Origin: Tetrahymena thermophila SB210
Taxonomy: Eukaryota > Ciliophora > Oligohymenophorea > Hymenostomatida > Tetrahymenidae
Direction of reading: 5' to 3'
Assembly: GCF_000189635.1 (NCBI RefSeq)
Contig: NW_002476301.1
Coordinates: forward strand, 456,944 to 520,943
Length of the DNA: 64,000 nt
Under the pieces are notes generated by a model. It had not been told where the DNA came from and did no database searches. It saw nothing but the letters and a program-made list of their open reading frames with translations. Below are positions 43,873-57,097 of the stretch, piece after piece (position 1 is the stretch's first letter; each line of letters begins with the position of its first letter). Position numbers and translations under genes: made by a program.

Positions 43873-46800
43873 ATGTCTTAAGAAAAACTAAGAGAGGTAG
43901 AAATAAATACGCTACAAAATAGTGTTTCTAATATGAACCACGAAAAATAAAATTAGCATGCAGTAGTTGAGCTACCACCTATTAAGGTTAGGCATTTAAT
44001 TTAATAATAATTTTTATAAATGATATAAGAAGGAATATGGTTTGAGAATAACAAATCGTTTCTTATTGTCAGATAAGTACAATAATAAAAATAGTGGTTT
44101 TTTTTTTAGTTACCAAATGAGTTAATTGAAATTAAATTATTTTATTTCTCAGCAATTAATTCCCTATTATTTTAAGCAATGCTAATCACTTTATTATTTA
44201 AAATACTCTAGTAGCAATAATAATAATCATAGTAGTAGCAACAATCTGATGAGCAAGTATTTTATTTCTGTTAAAAAATTTTCATTTATTAATTGAATCT
44301 TAAATATTTAAAAGGCAGAAGATGAAAAGAATCGCTTACTTAAATAAGACTCAGACAAGAAGAATTAAAGTAATTTTAAAATTTTATTTTTTTTGTTCTT
44401 CTATAAAATTCACTAATTTCATTAAAAATATTACTTTTAAAATCGTGAGAATCACTAAAAAAAACCTTTGTTAAAAAACTGATTGATAACAAACAAGAAT
44501 TAATTTGAAATAATATGTGTTACTTTTGAAAAACAAAAAAATTCTATAAATTGATGTAGCTATTATTGTTTTTAATTATTTTTATGAATATTCATTAGAT
44601 AGGACATCTATTGACACTAACTCTAAAAATGAAGCTACTGAGGCTTTAACGTAATAATTTATTTAATTTTTACAGATATTACATGTAGCTCAAACTTTTA
44701 AAAAATTAATATTAATAACTTTTTATAAAAAATCTTGTTTTTATTGATAAATTTTCATTAATAATTAATTGACCCATTTTAATTTTTAAAGATAATTAAA
44801 TTTGATAAATATGCATAATTTTAATAGGGAGCTTACAAAAAAAGTGAATCCTAGAATTTCCTAGATAGGTATCGAGGCATAAAAAGAATCTAACAGAAGC
44901 GATTCAAACTCAAATTAAGGTGATTCTAAAAATTTATCAATTTTCAAGGATGAGGAAGATGAAGCACATAAGCAGAAAAAATATAAAGTTAAAATATTCA
45001 AAATTATTTTGGATAGCAGTATATTTTAAATTATTGTAAATGTCTTTACTGTGTACTCTTTATTTGCTGATGATATAAGAGTCATGACAACAAGGAAAGA
45101 TGCTGATTTGGGTTTTGATATATGTACCATCATTGTCATATGTACTTTTGTTGCTGAAATTATTATGAGTATGGTTGAGAAAGAAGGCTACACTTTCTCA
45201 TTCTTTTTCTGGTTAGATATTCTTTCGACAGTATCTATGCTTCTTGATATTAATATGCTCAATAATGTAATATTTAATTCTGGATCAGGATAAATTGGAG
45301 GTGTCTAAAAAGCAGGTTAAGCTTCAAGAGTTGGTTCAAAGTAATAAATAAACAAATTGATTATTTTTATATTAATAATTTTTATTTAAAATTTATAGAG
45401 CTGGTAGAGTTGTCAGGCTTGTTAGGTTAATTCGTATTGTCAAGCTATACAAGGCAGCATAATAATAACATGAAAATAGATTAGCTGAGAAAGCTAATCA
45501 AAGCTAAAGTAATTTTAAACTTATGGAAAAAATAAGAAAGAGAAAGATGAAAAAGAAAGTACATCCTGGCCCTATTGATTCCAAAGGAGCTGTAGATTCA
45601 AAGGGACAATCTGATTCAAAAGGCCCAAATGAATCAAGTGGCCAATTCAATGATGGTTAAGATGGTAAAATTTATCAAAATAAAATATTAAAAAACTGAA
45701 TTTTTATATTTAACTAAAGAGGCAAGCAAGTCACAAGTTCAAACCTCAACAACAAAAGACTCATAAATTTAATAATAAAAAGTAAATTAAATTATTTATT
45801 AAATATTTGATATATGATATCATGTGATTTCGAATCAATAATGAATGAGTCAATCAAATAAATAAGTAAATCTTGTTATAAAAAATTTTATTTAGGGATT
45901 TAATCCTCCAAAAGAATCAAAAGTATCTAGAATTTTGACAGATATAACTACTAAAAGAGTTATCATTTTAGTTTTAGTTCTTGTATTCATCATGCCTTTA
46001 TTCTCTGTCGATTACTATTTTGATCCACCTTCTCCTATTGATATATCAGTAAAATAAATGAAAATGGTATGCGAGACATAATCTACTATTTTAGATATAT
46101 AAAACCAAATGTAATATATCATAAATATGTTTAATGTTGTCCCAGCAGTGCTTTCATACTTTTAAACACCCTTCCCTGACTCATACGGTATATAGTTTAA
46201 AGATAGCGATTATGATAACTTACGTTTCGATGAGAAATTAGGAGCTGTTTATTCATTCGATCATGATACCTTTCTTTAATATCATTCTGATGCTCCATAA
46301 GATATAAAAGATTAGCTCACTTCGAAACTTAAATCAGATGGAGCTTTAAATCTTGTAGGTGTCATGTCTTTGAGATAAACTTAAATCATTTCTTCTGCCT
46401 TATCATTTTGTAATACAATTTTTGTTTGCGTAGTTTTAACAGCTGGTGCTATTCTCTTTTCTAAAGATGCTAGTGATTTGGCTCTAGGTCCTATCGAGCG
46501 TATGAGAGATAAAGTTATTGCTATAGCTAATGATCCTCTGTCTTCAAAAGATCAAAAGCTTATTAGTGATGAAGAAAATAAAGAACAATATGAAACAGTT
46601 ATCATAGAAAATGCCATTGTGAAAATAGGAACACTGCTCGCTCTTGGCTTTGGTGAAGCAGGTATTTATTTATTTATTTGTTAATTGAATTTAAGTATTT
46701 GAATATATTTATTTTACACATCTAATCAAAATAAATAGGTTCTGAAATTATTGCAATTAATATGGGTAGATAAGGTGATGTTGATCCTATGATTCCTGGT

Positions 46801-48021
46801 AAAAAGAAGTGCGCTATTTATGGTTTTTGCGATATTAGAAACTTTACTGATGCAACTGAAGTTCTTTAAGTAAAAAGCATTAATTTTTTCTTCTTCTCAC
46901 AATCCTTAGCTATAATATATTATAAATTCAAATTATAATAAACTTTCATTGACTAAACTGAGAAAATTCATTAAATTTAATAATTATAGGAAGATGTCAT
47001 GCTCTTTGTGAATAATATTGGTGACATAGTTCATACAATCACTGATAGATTCTTAGGTGCCGCTAATAAGAATATTGGTGATGCTTTCTTACTTGTCTGG
47101 AGAATTAATGAATAAAAATATTCCATTAACGATGAAACAAATGAGATTACTTTCTCAGATGAATAATATATATCAATATTAAGTGACTATGCTTGCTTAG
47201 CCTTTTTGAGAATACAATCATAAATAAATAGAGTTCCAAAAATTCTTGCCTATCGTCAAGATAAGCGTCTTTAGGATAGAATTGAAAATTACAAAGTCAA
47301 AATGGGTTTCGGTCTTCATATAGGTTGGGGTATAGAGGGAGCTATCGGTTCAGAGTTTAAGATAGATGCTTCTTATCTTAGTCCTAACGTCAACATGGCT
47401 GCTCGTTTAGAAGCTGCTACTAAATAATATGGTGTTCCTCTTCTCATTTCATCTGATTTATAATCCTACTTCACTCCTGAAATGAAAACTTATACTAGAT
47501 ATATTGACAGAGTTACAGTTAAAGGTTCAATTCGTCCTATTGGTCTCTTTACTGTTGATATGGATGTAGATAGTATGCCTCCAAAAAAAGAAGTAGACCC
47601 TAATCTAACTAAACACGATATAGTATTAATTATTTGTTGAGATTTTTATAAAGCTAAAATTTTATTTTCATCATAATTAAAATAGCATAACATGAATCAA
47701 ATTAAGAAAGAAGAGATGAAAGATATAATGGAACAAGCAATTTCAAACTAAGAACCTTGGAATGCAGATGCTTTCATTCAAGAAACCAAAGATTTATATC
47801 TATTATTTGAAACAAGGAATCAATAATTTTAAGATAACTTTGCTTAAGGATTTTAAAAGTATTTAGATGGTCACTGGGATTAATCAAAGAACATATTAAA
47901 TGCTGGCTTAAAAATGTGTCCAGATGATGGTCCAACTAGAACAATCTTAGAAGTTATGGGAGGTTATGGCTTCCAAGCTCCTTAAGATTGGAAAGGATTT
48001 AGAGAACTCACAGAAAAGTGA
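43873..48021 (+). CDS. Voltage-sensor-linked class III nucleotide cyclase
   Basis: About 990 residues in eleven exons (43873-43986, 44212-44256, 44315-44369, 44599-44650, 44828-45340, 45399-45664, 45720-45780, ~45896-46661, 46739-46869, 46990-47622, 47686-48021). A Gln-rich cytosolic N-terminus leads into four membrane helices ending in the Arg-rich S4-like segment RVVRLVRLIRIVKLYK. No pore-loop signature follows. A basic linker with SKG repeats, a helix (VIILVLVLVFIMPLF), an extracellular-type domain of ~130 residues and a second helix come next. The class III catalytic domain has metal Asp residues in GFCDIRNFTDA and NIGDAFLLVW and the SPNVNMAARLE signature. The C-terminal CPDDGPTRT...DWKGF..LTEK block recurs in protist cyclases. 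Whether it makes cAMP or cGMP is unclear. Confidence 0.87.
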
Positions 48022-50049
48022 GCTCTTTCAAGTTTTTTTATTGAAAAATATTAAAATAATTCTATCTATATAAAGTCATCTTTTAAAATCGAAATAAATT
48101 CTAAAATCAATCTTTAAGCTCGAGATTTCTACAACTAAAATGTTAAATTAATTAGATTTACTAGCTTTAGAAAGTTCACAAATAAAATTTGAAAAATCTA
48201 ATATATTCTAAACTTTGTATTACTGTATTACGTATTTATTTGATATATTTTAGATTTATTGTTTTAATCTATAAAATAAAATATTAATACCCATTATCTT
48301 CTATCTTTCTTACCTAAATTTAAATTTATCATTTAAATATTTTTTATTTATTTATTTAAATCAATAAATAAACTTTCTACAATTTTTTCTGTAACTTAAG
48401 ATTTTATAATGATTAAATTTCTTAAGTTATATATGATCTTAATTTATAATATTTATTACCATAAATCCTCATTAATTCTCACCAACTCCTCCATAATTTT
48501 AAGTATAAAATGGTGTCTAAATTTCGGAAAAATGTTGAAAGTTTAAAGGGGTGAGAATTAATGAGGACTTACTGTATATTGGTTTTTTTATATTAATTGA
48601 TTAAAAAATATGATTAAATTATACATCAATTTCAAAATAAATCTAAAAATTTGATTATTTATTTTTGAGTTACTTCCATTCTTCAAATTCTTTGTTAAAT
48701 AATTAAATAATATATTTTACTTAAATCATATTTTTAAAAGTAACAAATTTTTTAGATTAAAATTTTAATGTATTTAATTTATTTACATATACACTGAAGA
48801 CTTTTTCTGAATATTTTTATCTTTTATATTTGATTTTTAAATGGTATTATATGCTTAATTGCATTTAAAAATTTAGAAATTAAGATTTGAAATTACATAA
48901 TTGTATTGTTTATTCAACTCTTAGCAAATAATTAGAAATTACTTTATATCTATTCAATTTAATTAAAATTGAATAAATATTTAAATATTTTCATTATATT
49001 TTGAGATTTAAAAAATGTATTATCAACTTTTACATCTATTTATTTATAATAAATAAATCTAAATATTTTGCTTCTTTAAGGTTTAAACAAAATAAAAATA
49101 AAAGAAATTAACTTTATTTTTATTAATTAATAAGTTTTTTGTTTAATACAATGATATAAAGCTTATTTATTCTAATTTTTAATATTAAACTTGATAGTTT
49201 TACATTTTTTTTAAATTTTAATTCTTTTACATTAATCTCAATATTTTTATGAAAAAGTCTAAATTTAAATTCCATAATTAATTTTTTTACGTTTTTTTAA
49301 TAATATTAATAGCAAATAAAATTATTTTATCAATAGTAATTTGAAAAGAATATATTTTTTTAATGATTGATCTATGGTGATTTTAATTTAAAAGGTTATC
49401 GATTATATTTTAAAATTAATTTTGTTTATAAGTTTACTTGGGTTGGGTAAATAAAAGATAATTAGTTTATTTTATTAATATAATTTTAAAATAATTAAAT
49501 TATTTTGTAGAAAATTTTATTTTAAACATTAGATTTTGTACAATAAAACATAAAAAGGTGCAAATATACTGAAGATTAAATAAACTACTCAAAAGGAAAT
49601 GAGATAATCTAAAGAAGATAAATGAATGCTTGCTTTCAAAGCTTAAAAGTTAGATAGTATATATAATATAATTAAGATGAATTGAAAATAAAAGTAGAAA
49701 GGAGAAGATATATAAGAAATAATCTTCATGAAAGTCTTCCAAAATATAAGGGAAAGAGATAGCAATATATTGCCATGCATGCTTGTAAATTGCATAAATG
49801 AATTTAGTAATATTAAAGATAAATGAGTTGAATAAGGGATATATAATGAATGAAAGTGATCAATCTAAAAGCACAAAAAATAAAAGAGAAATGGTATGAA
49901 TGAATCACATACATAATTAACAAGGGAGAAAGATTTGGTATTACTTTGAGTGGATAAATTAATAAACACTTAATAGATAGAAAAAAAGAAATCAAATTAA
50001 AAAAAAGAAAAAAAACTAAATATATTTAGCACCTCAAATATCAATAAAA
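48022..50049. other. Long AT-rich intergenic region
   Basis: Apart from the inverted-repeat element at 48456-48577 this holds only AT-rich sequence and, in its last ~450 bases, the less AT-rich promoter and leader region of the eL28 gene. Confidence 0.5.
48456..48577. repeat. MITE-like inverted-repeat element
   Basis: An 18-base arm, tcctcattaattctcacc at about 48466-48483, reappears as its exact complement near 48550-48567 (ggtgagaattaatgagga). The arms extend outward with a few mismatches. The whole is about 120 bases with ~66 bases between arms. This is the shape of a small non-autonomous inverted-repeat transposon remnant, or of a hairpin-forming RNA. No transposase is near. Confidence 0.5.
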
Positions 50050-51560
50050 ATGTCTTAATTAGTTTGGGAAATCGTCAAGAACAACAACGCTTTCTTAGTT
50101 AAGAACAACGGTGTTGCTTTCACCACTGACCCCTTCTCTGTCACTGGTAGAAACACTCAAGTCGGTCTTGGTAAGCAGAATTTGCATTTTTTTCATCTTA
50201 CTTTTCTAATTAGATGCGATTAGTTATCTTTCTTCCAATGAGCGGACATGCATTTTAACTAACTAAAATTCTTTTTCACAACACTCCTAATAAATAAACA
50301 AAGAATAAATGCAATTGATCAAAAATTGCATTACATTTTAAGCGTTTAGAAAGATGTCATTAAAATAAACTCAATATAGGTATTTTAAGGCTAACTATAA
50401 AGGTTTATCAAAAGACAATATATTATTTTTTAGTGAGAGTAATTCATTTTTTCCGAAGGAATAAAATATGATTGAGTGTATTGAAATGCGTTCGTAGTTT
50501 TATATTTGGATAGAATATATAATCAATATTGATTAGAGAGACAAAAAAATTAATTTTCAAAATTCCTAATACAATTTTTCAAATAAAAAAGGTTTCACCC
50601 ACAGACACGGTGTCGCCTTGAAGGGTGGTGCCAAGCAAGCTATTGCTACTTCCCTCAGAAAGAACCAATCTCACAAGGTCAAGAAGACTGGTACCATTGA
50701 AGCTGAAACTCTTACCGTTAAGGGTGGTGTTTAAAGAGTTGCTAAGGTAAAAAATAATTGCATATTAGATAAAGTTTTGATAAGGAAGTAAACTTATGAA
50801 AGATGAAAATAAAACAAAGAAAGAAACAAACAAATTAACATATTTTTTGGCCTAAAAGTTGAAAATATGAAAATTGTAAAAATAATTATGGAAGAGTGAG
50901 AAAATCTTGAAGAGAAATACTAATAACATTAAATAAAAAATATCAAAGAATTATTTGGAAGATAGCAGCAATATTTATTTTTTTAGATCATCTATAGTAA
51001 AAAACTAAAAGAATTATGAAACAAAAATAAAATTAACTCTTTTAAGTAAAAATTTTGATAATAAGAAATCAATTAGCTGTATGTAATATGAATATTAATT
51101 AAACTAAATGGAAAGTAGTTAGAACGGATTAAACACTCACCCATGCTAAAAAATGAATTAGAATTTATTCCTTTAAAAAAACATTTAAGATGTGAAAATT
51201 CAGCTCCATAAATTAAAATAATAGAAATTTATTTTTTTTTTTTATTATTTGATAAGCTGTTTTTACAACAAAATTTTTATATTTCTATCGGATAAGTTGA
51301 TATTAAAAATAAATTTATTTTACGAAAAACAAACACGATAGTATTTTTTTTTACTTCCTTATAAATGATAAGAATAACATTTGCAAATAAATCAAAATAA
51401 ACTAATTTTAACTTAATTTCTTAAATAATAGGTTATTAGAGGTAGATTCCAATCTAAGGGTCTTAAGCAATTCGCTCTTAAGAAGCTCGTTAACTTCCAC
51501 AGAGCTAATGTCAGAGCTCAAGCTAACCTCAAGGCTGAATCTAAGGCTAAGAAGAACTGA
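50050..51560 (+). CDS. RPL28: 60S ribosomal protein eL28
   Basis: Structural protein of the large cytosolic ribosomal subunit. Three exons (50050-50170, 50592-50746, 51432-51560) give exactly 135 codons, so 134 residues, matching the family. The sequence begins [20 protein letters not shown], matching the L-x-W-x-(I/V)-V-(R/K)-N-x-x-(A/S)-F-L-(I/V)-K opening of eL28. It continues with [20 protein letters not shown] and a basic C-terminus rich in Lys and Ala. Codon use is highly biased, as for aldolase. The two introns are long for this organism (421 and 685 bases). Introns of ribosomal protein genes often host snoRNAs in eukaryotes, but I could not see clear C/D or H/ACA boxes here. Confidence 0.95.
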
Positions 51561-52341
51561 TTGAATTAATTTACTTTATAAAATTGATAAATCCATAAGA
51601 ATTATATTATACAATTTAGGAAAATGTATATATAAATAAGATTCCTGTTCAGTTTATATATATGGTCCTCACTAAATTATTTAAATACCAAAATCAAATA
51701 CAAAATTCTTCAAACGAACTCTCTATATCAATTTATTAATGTGAATATTTTTTTTTTTTCATCAAGTTAAAATAAATATGTTGTTGTTATCTTTATATAT
51801 AAATGAATAAAATGTAAAAGAACTACCAAACAAAATTTATGCTCAAGCAAATAATTAATTATTTAAGATAAAAATTTATTCTTAAATGAAGTCAAATAAT
51901 TTTAGTTTTAAGTTTAGCCTTTTTAAAAAGAAACAAAAAGCATGCAATTTACACAATCACTCACATAAATAATTTAAGTTTTATTTAAATCGCATAAAAT
52001 TTATCTATTATAAAATATTTTTAAAACCAATTTTAAGTTTTAATTAAAAAATTTAAATGTTAATTATTGCAACTCTTTGTGTATTTTTATTTATTTAATA
52101 CACTTTTTGCTTAAAAGTGCACAAAATTATGCAAATTAAATAAAAAATTTGAAGTTTATTGTAGAAATAAATAAATAATGGAAACAGAAGATTATTTACT
52201 TTAAATTTTATAAACAATAAACATGAAGATTGTATGATTTGATTTGTAGTATAATTTAGAATTTTATTGAATAAAATATTTTATGTATAAATTTGCTTTC
52301 CAAATTAAACAAAAATTAGACAGACAGACATTAAAGAGAGA
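51561..52341. other. Convergent intergenic region
   Basis: 3' ends of eL28 (+) and the dynein intermediate chain (-). AT-rich; nothing else seen. Confidence 0.6.
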
Positions 52342-55300
52342 TCAAGCATCTTCCCTTTCCCATTTACTAACTACAGCGAGAAGATTTTCCATCTTTTCTC
52401 TTTCGTAATCCTCTATTTTTACATTTTTAAATTCTTCCATTGCTTTTTTATCTTCAGTTTATTTAATTTCAGGTCCACCTAAATTAAAAAAATTTTTAAA
52501 TTGCTACATTTAATATAATAAAGCTAAATACTTTTGCAAAGATTAGGGGAGAGCTTGACAAGAGTAACACCACCGTGAGAATCACCAACTAACAAGATAG
52601 GATCTTTATAATTGAAAGACAAGTTAGTTAACTTAGGTTATTTAACAATCTTTTGTTCTGCCAATTTATTGAGTTTATCTACGTTCAAATCATAAACTTG
52701 AACTTTGTCCATAGTAGCACATGCAAAGACTGTATTTATTATTATTATTAATAAGCAAATTATATTTTTATGATTTATTTTTGAATTATTTACCAGTTGA
52801 TGAGTAAGGAGCCCAGACAGCATCGACTACCATCATAGATAAATCAAAACAAATAATCTATGAAGTGTATTTACTATCCCAAATTCTTACAGTCCAATCA
52901 GCAGAAGCTATTTTAGATTAAAAAATAGTTTAATTTTCACTCTTAACAATTCTTATTTGTTTTTATTTTATTTTTTGATGTGAAATAAATAGTAAATAAT
53001 ATTACCAGAAATGAAAGTTCTAGGATGGAAGTTATTCCACTTAACTTTGTAGACGGCAAGAAGATGGCCGTTGTAGGTTTCTTAATACTAGCCAGAGTAA
53101 GCACGAGAACACTTATGAATTTTACCTTCTTCTGTACCTACAAGGAAGATATGAGGTTCAAATTTATTGAAATCAAAGCAGAGACCACAAGCTAAACCGA
53201 TTAAAGTTGATTCCTCTTCATTCTTACCTACAAGACGAAGTAAAATAACTTCTTCAGGTTCTAACTTATTTTTCATAAGAATCCAATTCATGACTCTACC
53301 ATCACTAGAAATGGAATAAAAATTATAATTTTTGGAAGTATCTGGATTCCATTTAACTTGCCAGACAGGATCTGTGTGCTTTTAATTACGTACAGTTGAT
53401 TAATAAATAGGTTTCTTGTGTTTGTTACGGATATCGTAAACTAACACAGTACCATCATACAAACCGACAGCAAGAAGGGCAGCACTTTTAGGATGGAAAT
53501 CTAAACACATAACACCAGCTTCACAGTTGAAGGCATATTCTGGATGTGTGGTGTTTTTTAAAGAATATAAGCAAATTAAACCCATACGCTATTTAGTAAA
53601 GTCATAACTACCCAAACTAACTGCGAATAAATCTGGATATAATGGGTTCCAACAAATACTAGTAACATTTTTCTTTCTTTGCTTTTCATTACTAAATCTC
53701 CAAATAGGTAATAAATGACCTTTTTTATATTATTTTTAAATTAAAATCTTAGTTTTTTCTTAATTCATTTTTTAAAAGTATATATTACCTTCATTTTTAC
53801 CAGCTTCTAGGTTGTCGCCTTAACTCCAATAATAACGATAATCATGATACTTATCTTCCTAATCGTTTTATACAACCATACGTTCCATAATTTTGCAACA
53901 TCTTTTGAACGAAGTTGAGTACATAGATCTAATTTTAAATAAAACAAAAATAATTATATAAATCAAAGTTATACTAAATAATAATTATTTACTAATCTTG
54001 CTTCTTATCCTAATCAACCTCTTTCTTCTTTTTATTTTCAATTTGATGGTCCTATTTGATTACATAAATATAAAATTTGTATTTAATATAATTGTAAAAT
54101 CCTTATTGAAATTATTATAATATTTTTAATGCTATGTAATGGAAATATAATCAAATTTAATATGTATGAGTTTTTATTTTCTAAAAAATAATTTTATTTT
54201 TGATACAAATTTTCCTTAAAAAATGTTAATATTTTGAAATTTTAAATATTTTTAATGATAATAATATCAGTTTATCCAATTTAATTATAAACTACTAAGT
54301 AATATTAGTTGAAAAATTTAAGAAACTTTAAATAAATGTAACTTTTTTGTTTTAAATCTTTTAAAATTTTTATTTTTTTTAGTTTTTTAAAATCAATTTT
54401 GAAAAATAAAAAGATTTGCTTGCATTCTTCTAATAAATTGAATTGTAACTTCTAATTTTGATTTTATATAGCTTAATTGCTTGATCATTTGCTCAATCAC
54501 TTGCTTTGCAACGGAAGGTAAAATCTTCGTTGCAAAGATATTAAAATTTGATTGAGCTTACTTCAAAAGCAAAATATATGCCTATTTTAGAATAAGTTAT
54601 TTTACCTTCATAATTTCTGCATAATAAGCATCAAAAATTTCCCATTGAGTAATATTGCCACAGATTGTATCAGATGGTGGAGGTTCGGTAGAAACTCCAC
54701 GCTCTCTTATTGAAGGATTAATTGTTTAACATTCACGTGTATTGTAATTAAATTTGTTTCTTAGAGTTTATTTAATTGCTTCTTCATCATGGTTTGCACC
54801 AGGTTCTTCACTTTCTTATTTACGCATTGCTTCCTTGATCAAAGCTTTCTTTGTATCACGAATTTCTTCTTAAGTTTTGTATTCATTTGATTCCTTCCAA
54901 ATATAATCACCATCCATAGAAAAATGAACAATCATTTAATCGACTAACTCATCAGTCTTAAATTTACGAGTATAATAGTCATAAACAGTGATATTTTTAG
55001 GAGCTTGAGGGTTCTTTGGCTCTAACATTTTTGAAGGCATATCTTCATTTAATTCTTGGGCAGTTAATTGTTCGTATTGGTTCTTCATTCCCTTTAGTTC
55101 ATTAAATAAATAATTTAGTTAAATTAATAACTAAACTGTAGTATCTTCGTTTAAATATCCTCAATATTTAATGCCTTTCCCTAGCATTTTTTTATTTATT
55201 TTACACTAGCTCAATTCTAAATTTTGCTAGACAAAAATAGAATATTTAAAATATTTTTGTTTAAATTAGAGTATTATTTGTTTTGTTTGTTGAGGACATC

Positions 55301-55488
55301 TAATTTACGAGTGAATTTAATATATTATATACCTCTCTTTGTTGATCGATTTCCTCATCTTCCATACCTTAGTCATTCATATTATTTTGAGTGTTAGAAT
55401 CCTTTCTACGGATTTAAGCTCTGCCTGCTCTACTAATAGGCATAACAGTCTTACGGCTGGCTACAACTTTTGTTTATTTTGGAGGCAT
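52342..55488 (-). CDS. Axonemal outer-arm dynein intermediate chain (DNAI1/IC1 type)
   Basis: WD-repeat subunit that anchors outer dynein arms to ciliary doublet microtubules. It is multi-exonic; the start is ATG at 55488 ([20 protein letters not shown]) and the stop is TGA at 52342. The N-terminal third is charged, with [19 protein letters not shown], and corresponds to the light-chain-binding region. The WD40 propeller is well recognised: [86 protein letters not shown] and [18 protein letters not shown]. These match human DNAI1 segments almost phrase for phrase, rather than DNAI2. Several short introns interrupt the propeller, for example ~52479-52531. Loss of DNAI1 causes immotile cilia in animals. 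The C-terminal tail ([18 protein letters not shown]) is predicted coiled. Confidence 0.93.
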
Positions 55489-56154
55489 CTCTATATATCT
55501 ATTTGTATTTATTTTACAATATTTATTTAATTTAATTAACAAATTATACTTTTTTGTTATTATTATATTGATTGGACAATTATCTTAAAAGTAGTTTCTT
55601 TTTTTTTTTGATTTTGATTTAATTAAAATAAATAAACATCAAACAAAATAAATAAAAAAAATTAAACCAAGAAAGAAAGATAAATAGATAGATAGAGAGC
55701 TTGTGGAGCTAATATGGATTAATTGAAATGAAATCTAAGAATTATTTCAAGTTTTTTATTTTATTTATTTTGAATAATAATTCAAAATGAATAGATTGAT
55801 TTGCTCATAATAAATTAATTATTATTTAAATTTTCAATTATCTCATTTGTTTTTCAAAAAAATTTTTTCTATTTTTATAAATATTTTAAATACTAACTTA
55901 TCATTATGCCATAAAAATATATATTTTTTAAGTCATGCTATATTTACTTTCTGTTTTAAGATTAAAACTTAGTTAAGATTTAAACATATCAACAATATTA
56001 AAACGATTTTTTAAATTGAATTTCAAGAAATTTTTAAACCGTAATAAACTTATCAAATATCTTTCAATTAAATTTTAGTCATAAATTGTTATTTTATAAA
56101 ACCTAAAATCCAAAATAAGTCACTAATCTACAAAATTCTAGGAAATAAATTACT

Positions 56155-56645
56155 ATTTTGAATAATGATAAATATCTTATTATTGTTTTTTTATTGATTG
56201 ATATTTTATTATTGTGATTTAATTTAATAAATGTGATTAATATGAAGATTGTGATCTAATTTGATAAATATCTTATTATAACGATTTAATTGATTAATAT
56301 AAAGATTTGCGATTTAATTTGATAAATATTTTATTATTGTGATTTATTGATTATTGTGATTAATATAAAGTTTGTGATTTAATTTAATAAATACGATTAA
56401 TATATAGATTGTGATTTAATTAAATAAATGCGATTAATATGAAGATTAATTATGATTTAATTTGATAAATATTTTATTTTTTTATTGATCAGTATTTTAT
56501 TAGTGTGATTCATTGATTGTTGTGATTAATGTAAAAATTATGACTTAATTTGATAAATATTTTGCAAATGTTGTTTAATTTGATAAATATCTTATTATTG
56601 ATATTTAATTGATTGATATTTTATTATTATGATTTAATTTATATA
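56155..56645. repeat. Degenerate AT-rich tandem repeat array
   Basis: A unit of roughly 40-45 bases built from gattaatatgaagattgtg followed by atttaatttgataaatat and cttattatt recurs about ten times with substitutions and length changes. It is non-coding on both strands. This is the largest repeat array in the window apart from the telomere. Confidence 0.8.
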
Positions 56646-56880
56646 TAATACTTATTAATTAGAATAGATATTGCATTTAACAATAGTTTTGATTAGGACA
56701 AATAATGCTTTTAATGGTATTTAGAATTAGTGTAAATATTGCATTTATCATTAGTTTTTAGTTAGTACAAATTATACATTAATGATTGTTTTTTATTAAT
56801 GTTCAGAGCTCTTTATCAATGAAAACAACTTATTTTTTTTTAATAGAAGATAAAGAACATATATAAAAGTTATAACATCA

Positions 56881-56974
56881 AATTATTGTATTTATAGGTT
56901 TAAAACAATAACATATATTTGTATGACAAATTATTGTATATATAGGTTGAAAACAATAACATATATTTGTATGA
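56881..56974. repeat. 47-base direct repeat, two copies
   Basis: Two adjacent near-identical copies share the core aaaacaataacatatatttg, preceded by attattgtatwtatagg. They differ at only a few positions. A looser ~70-base duplication with tattgcattta lies just before, at about 56660-56775. Confidence 0.75.
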
Positions 56975-57097
56975 TAGAAGATAAATAAAAGTATATATAA
57001 AAATATAAAAATAATTATATATTAATATATATTTTATAAAATTATTTGTGTGTTAATAATATTTTATTATTCATATAATTAAAATTTCAATGTAAAT

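Larger units (their letters stand above)
55489..57097. other. AT-rich region with tandem repeats
   Basis: Promoter side of the dynein intermediate chain, then repeat-rich DNA described separately (56155-56645, 56881-56974). No gene seen. Confidence 0.6.

Noticed and set aside
56155-56974. Repeat array considered as a CRISPR-like array
   Set aside because: Units are degenerate, directly abutting, AT-only and in a eukaryotic chromosome, with no spacers.
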